Assembly: GCA_030141605.1 (NCBI GenBank)
Contig: JAQGDQ010000030.1
Location: 839,171-899,170 of the forward strand
Origin: Tubiluchus corallicola
Taxonomy: Eukaryota; Priapulida; Priapulimorpha; Priapulimorphida; Tubiluchidae
DNA: 60,000 nt
Direction of reading: 5' to 3'
The notes below the pieces were generated by a model that worked only from the letters and a program-made list of their open reading frames with translations, was not told the origin of the DNA and did not search any database. The translations under genes and the position numbers were made by a program. How positions within the stretch are numbered: position 1 is the stretch's first letter; each line of letters begins with the position of its first letter. This document shows, one piece after another, positions 58,125-60,000 of this stretch.

Positions 58125-60000
58125 GTTAGTAACCATTTTAACCTTTTTAAGGTAGAATGAAATTTGGAGGCTATATAACCTATATAATACCAACAGACAT
58201 TGACGCTTTTTTCTAGCACATTGTAATGATTACACAAATAATTCATAGTTATTATCACACAAAAGAAACTTATAAATTAAATAACTTGCCTTTTTCTCGC
58301 GAATTTTGAAAGCGTGCATTGTTTCGCAAGTGAACGAGAATGATGGGGTACAGAAAACATCTTTGATTACCAGTGTTTGTTCACCGATCTTTGATGACAT
58401 CGTTGATGACTCATAAAGGTCATTCATCTCGTGCAACCAATTTCCTAAAATTTAAATTTTAGAATTTCATCTTGTGAAAGTATTGTACGAAGTGTGCTAC
58501 AAATTCCTGGTCATGCTAAGAAAATTTTGTAATGTGGTCTTTCTATTATTGATTTATAAAAGTGCTTAAATATAATTATTATCAAATCTCTGAATTACAA
58601 AAATTTCCGTTATTAAGCAATCCAACAAAGGCAACAATACATAAATTTCAATACAAATGGTTGCATTTTTTGTCCTCCAGATTACTTTCAAATGCTGAGT
58701 GCACTTCCAGAGGTCCACAGTATCTGGTTGTTGTCATTCCCTTCCTCGTCAAATAGCTAGTTAGTGTGATGGGAGGTTAATAGATTAATCGAATTAATTG
58801 ACATTATAACCATGTATAGATCGATATAATCGACGATTGAACACGTAACCGAGATTAATCGAGATCAAAATATACCTGTTACACACTGACTAAAAGGCAG
58901 TCTATTAGCACAAATAAATGGAATCCTTGCATTTTTTCTTTGTTTTTCTCACCTTACACAATGCACACAACTGTGAATTACAGTGTTGCAAACTTGGGGC
59001 TGCATATTCATTCTCACGTGAGACGTGTGTGACATAGTAAAAGAGTAGTTAATGAATGCGAGTGGTTCTAAGAATATTTTGCGAGTACAAAAATGCCAGA
59101 CAGTGACGAAAGCTATGAAGAAGTTTACAGGCTATATTTCAGTGCTGCAATATTTGAAAAACATGGCTAAACACTAAAAAATTGCCACAAAAGTTCAATC
59201 GTGATGTTGAATTACAAGAATTGAATTGCAAAATTTCAAAATCGCCCACGACTATAGTTAGCTAACTTTGTATAACATGGAAACATTGCTCCATTTATTA
59301 GCAGCTTACGCTTGTTGTCAGCTTGCTAGCGTTTGGATGAAATAAATCAGAATGCACAGCACAGTTGGCCAAGGGCTCATATCTCATAAAACAGCAAGCT
59401 GTAGGACTTCACTGTTAGTCAATGTTTATCAGCAACAAGACTCGGAAAAAACTTCACAGGTTAGATTTGTTCTGTCCATATTCTGCCAGTTGCCCACATG
59501 TTTTAAGTATGTCCTGCTAATCTTCTAGTTCAACATTGGGATTACGAAATACAAAACACAGACTGTAGCTGTATATAACCTTTATTTATTTTGTTTTAGA
59601 TTCAAATCAATACATTTCATACTATATAAAACAAATAAGAGATGCAAATTATAACAATATGTAGTTATATACACAAGATAAAAACTTTTCAAAATGAGCA
59701 CAAGTTAGTTCATATGAAGATGTTATAGTAATGAGCTCCAGTATTAGAAGTATAATGACTTATATCTGTATCAGTTATGCAAGGTAAAATTATATTACTC
59801 TATGTAAAATTCGATTTCTTAGGCTAAAAACACATTTACACAATAAGACCTTGACGGGAGCAAGGTGATTGTTTAGACAAATTAATGTGGACTGTATTCA
59901 TAGACTCATAGTTATAAAACTTTCGGACGGCAGTGTTGTACAAAACACAAAATTTCACTAGACTGCTGTGTTTATACAATAGCCAGACATTAGCAATGCC
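58125..60000 (+). other. NME5 intron 4 or downstream sequence to the window end
   Basis: I looked for an exon continuing DPL with a WLADWL-type peptide after an acceptor and found none in the remaining 1.9 kb. A patch at 58760-58870 is rich in TTAATCGA-like words, perhaps an old small transposon. The 3' end of the gene is outside this window. Confidence 0.6.

Noticed and set aside
58670-58760. Candidate last NME5 exon containing a Trp-Leu-like peptide after TGTCCTCCAG or CCACAG
   Set aside because: The reading frame does not continue DPL with a WLAxWL motif, and neither junction gives a DPY30-like helix.

Overview
The window looks like AT-rich nuclear DNA of a metazoan. Genes are split by GT-AG introns of up to 11 kb and embedded in microsatellites, decayed LINEs and DNA-transposon remnants. 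A short interstitial run of degenerate TTAGGG repeats (about 24972-25056), CR1/L2-like LINE fragments, and an NME5-type ciliary gene fit a marine invertebrate such as a mollusc, brachiopod or cnidarian. I cannot fix the phylum from sequence alone, and nothing here is bacterial or viral.

Region 1 (about 0.7-39.7 kb, plus strand) is one large gene. It encodes a Zasp/PDLIM-family PDZ protein. I could chain 13 coding exons (2456-2563 to 39370-39677) with every splice phase compatible; the total is 3180 nt, about 1059 residues plus stop. Order of parts: split PDZ domain; tandem HPFYQG repeats; long Gln/Pro/Tyr region with YQPSTPQ-type octads; polyproline; a ZM (Zasp-like) motif; five consecutive exons each carrying an S-[KR]-[ST]-F-K-x-L-Q motif or a degenerate version; and a Gln-rich tail with an acidic end. 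No LIM domain is encoded before the stop. A further 138-bp exon (24339-24476) fits as an in-frame cassette or as the start of a PDZ-less isoform. Possible promoter elements lie at 755-883 (paired E2F-like sites and a TATA box), 1225-1250 (palindromic YY1-like sites) and 17.3-17.7 kb (NRF1-like and CRE motifs ending in a splice donor).

Region 2 (39.7-46.3 kb) has a decayed LINE fragment, an (ACT)n array, and a convergent minus-strand intronless gene (42369-44654). That gene encodes a secreted-looking, cysteine-rich, threonine-rich protein with four exact-period 165-bp (55-residue) repeats. An imperfect palindrome with TATA and E-box motifs lies upstream of it.

Region 3 (46.3-54.4 kb) is mobile DNA. 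It holds a foldback-like structure whose ends carry the same GGCGAAATGATGCACT-type subrepeats in opposite orientation, a LINE ORF1-like remnant (48544-49300), and a long but disabled LINE with PHD finger, endonuclease and reverse transcriptase (50873-54386).

Region 4 (54.8 kb to end, plus strand) contains the first four coding exons of an NME5-like gene (nucleoside diphosphate kinase homolog 5, axonemal). Its last exon or exons, with the end of the DPY30-like segment, lie beyond the window.

The three genes show no obvious functional link. The large intron 1 of the PDZ gene holds a 1310-bp hAT-type non-autonomous element with an 8-bp target duplication and a smaller hAT-type MITE nested inside it, plus a 1.2-kb element with about 180-bp inverted repeats.
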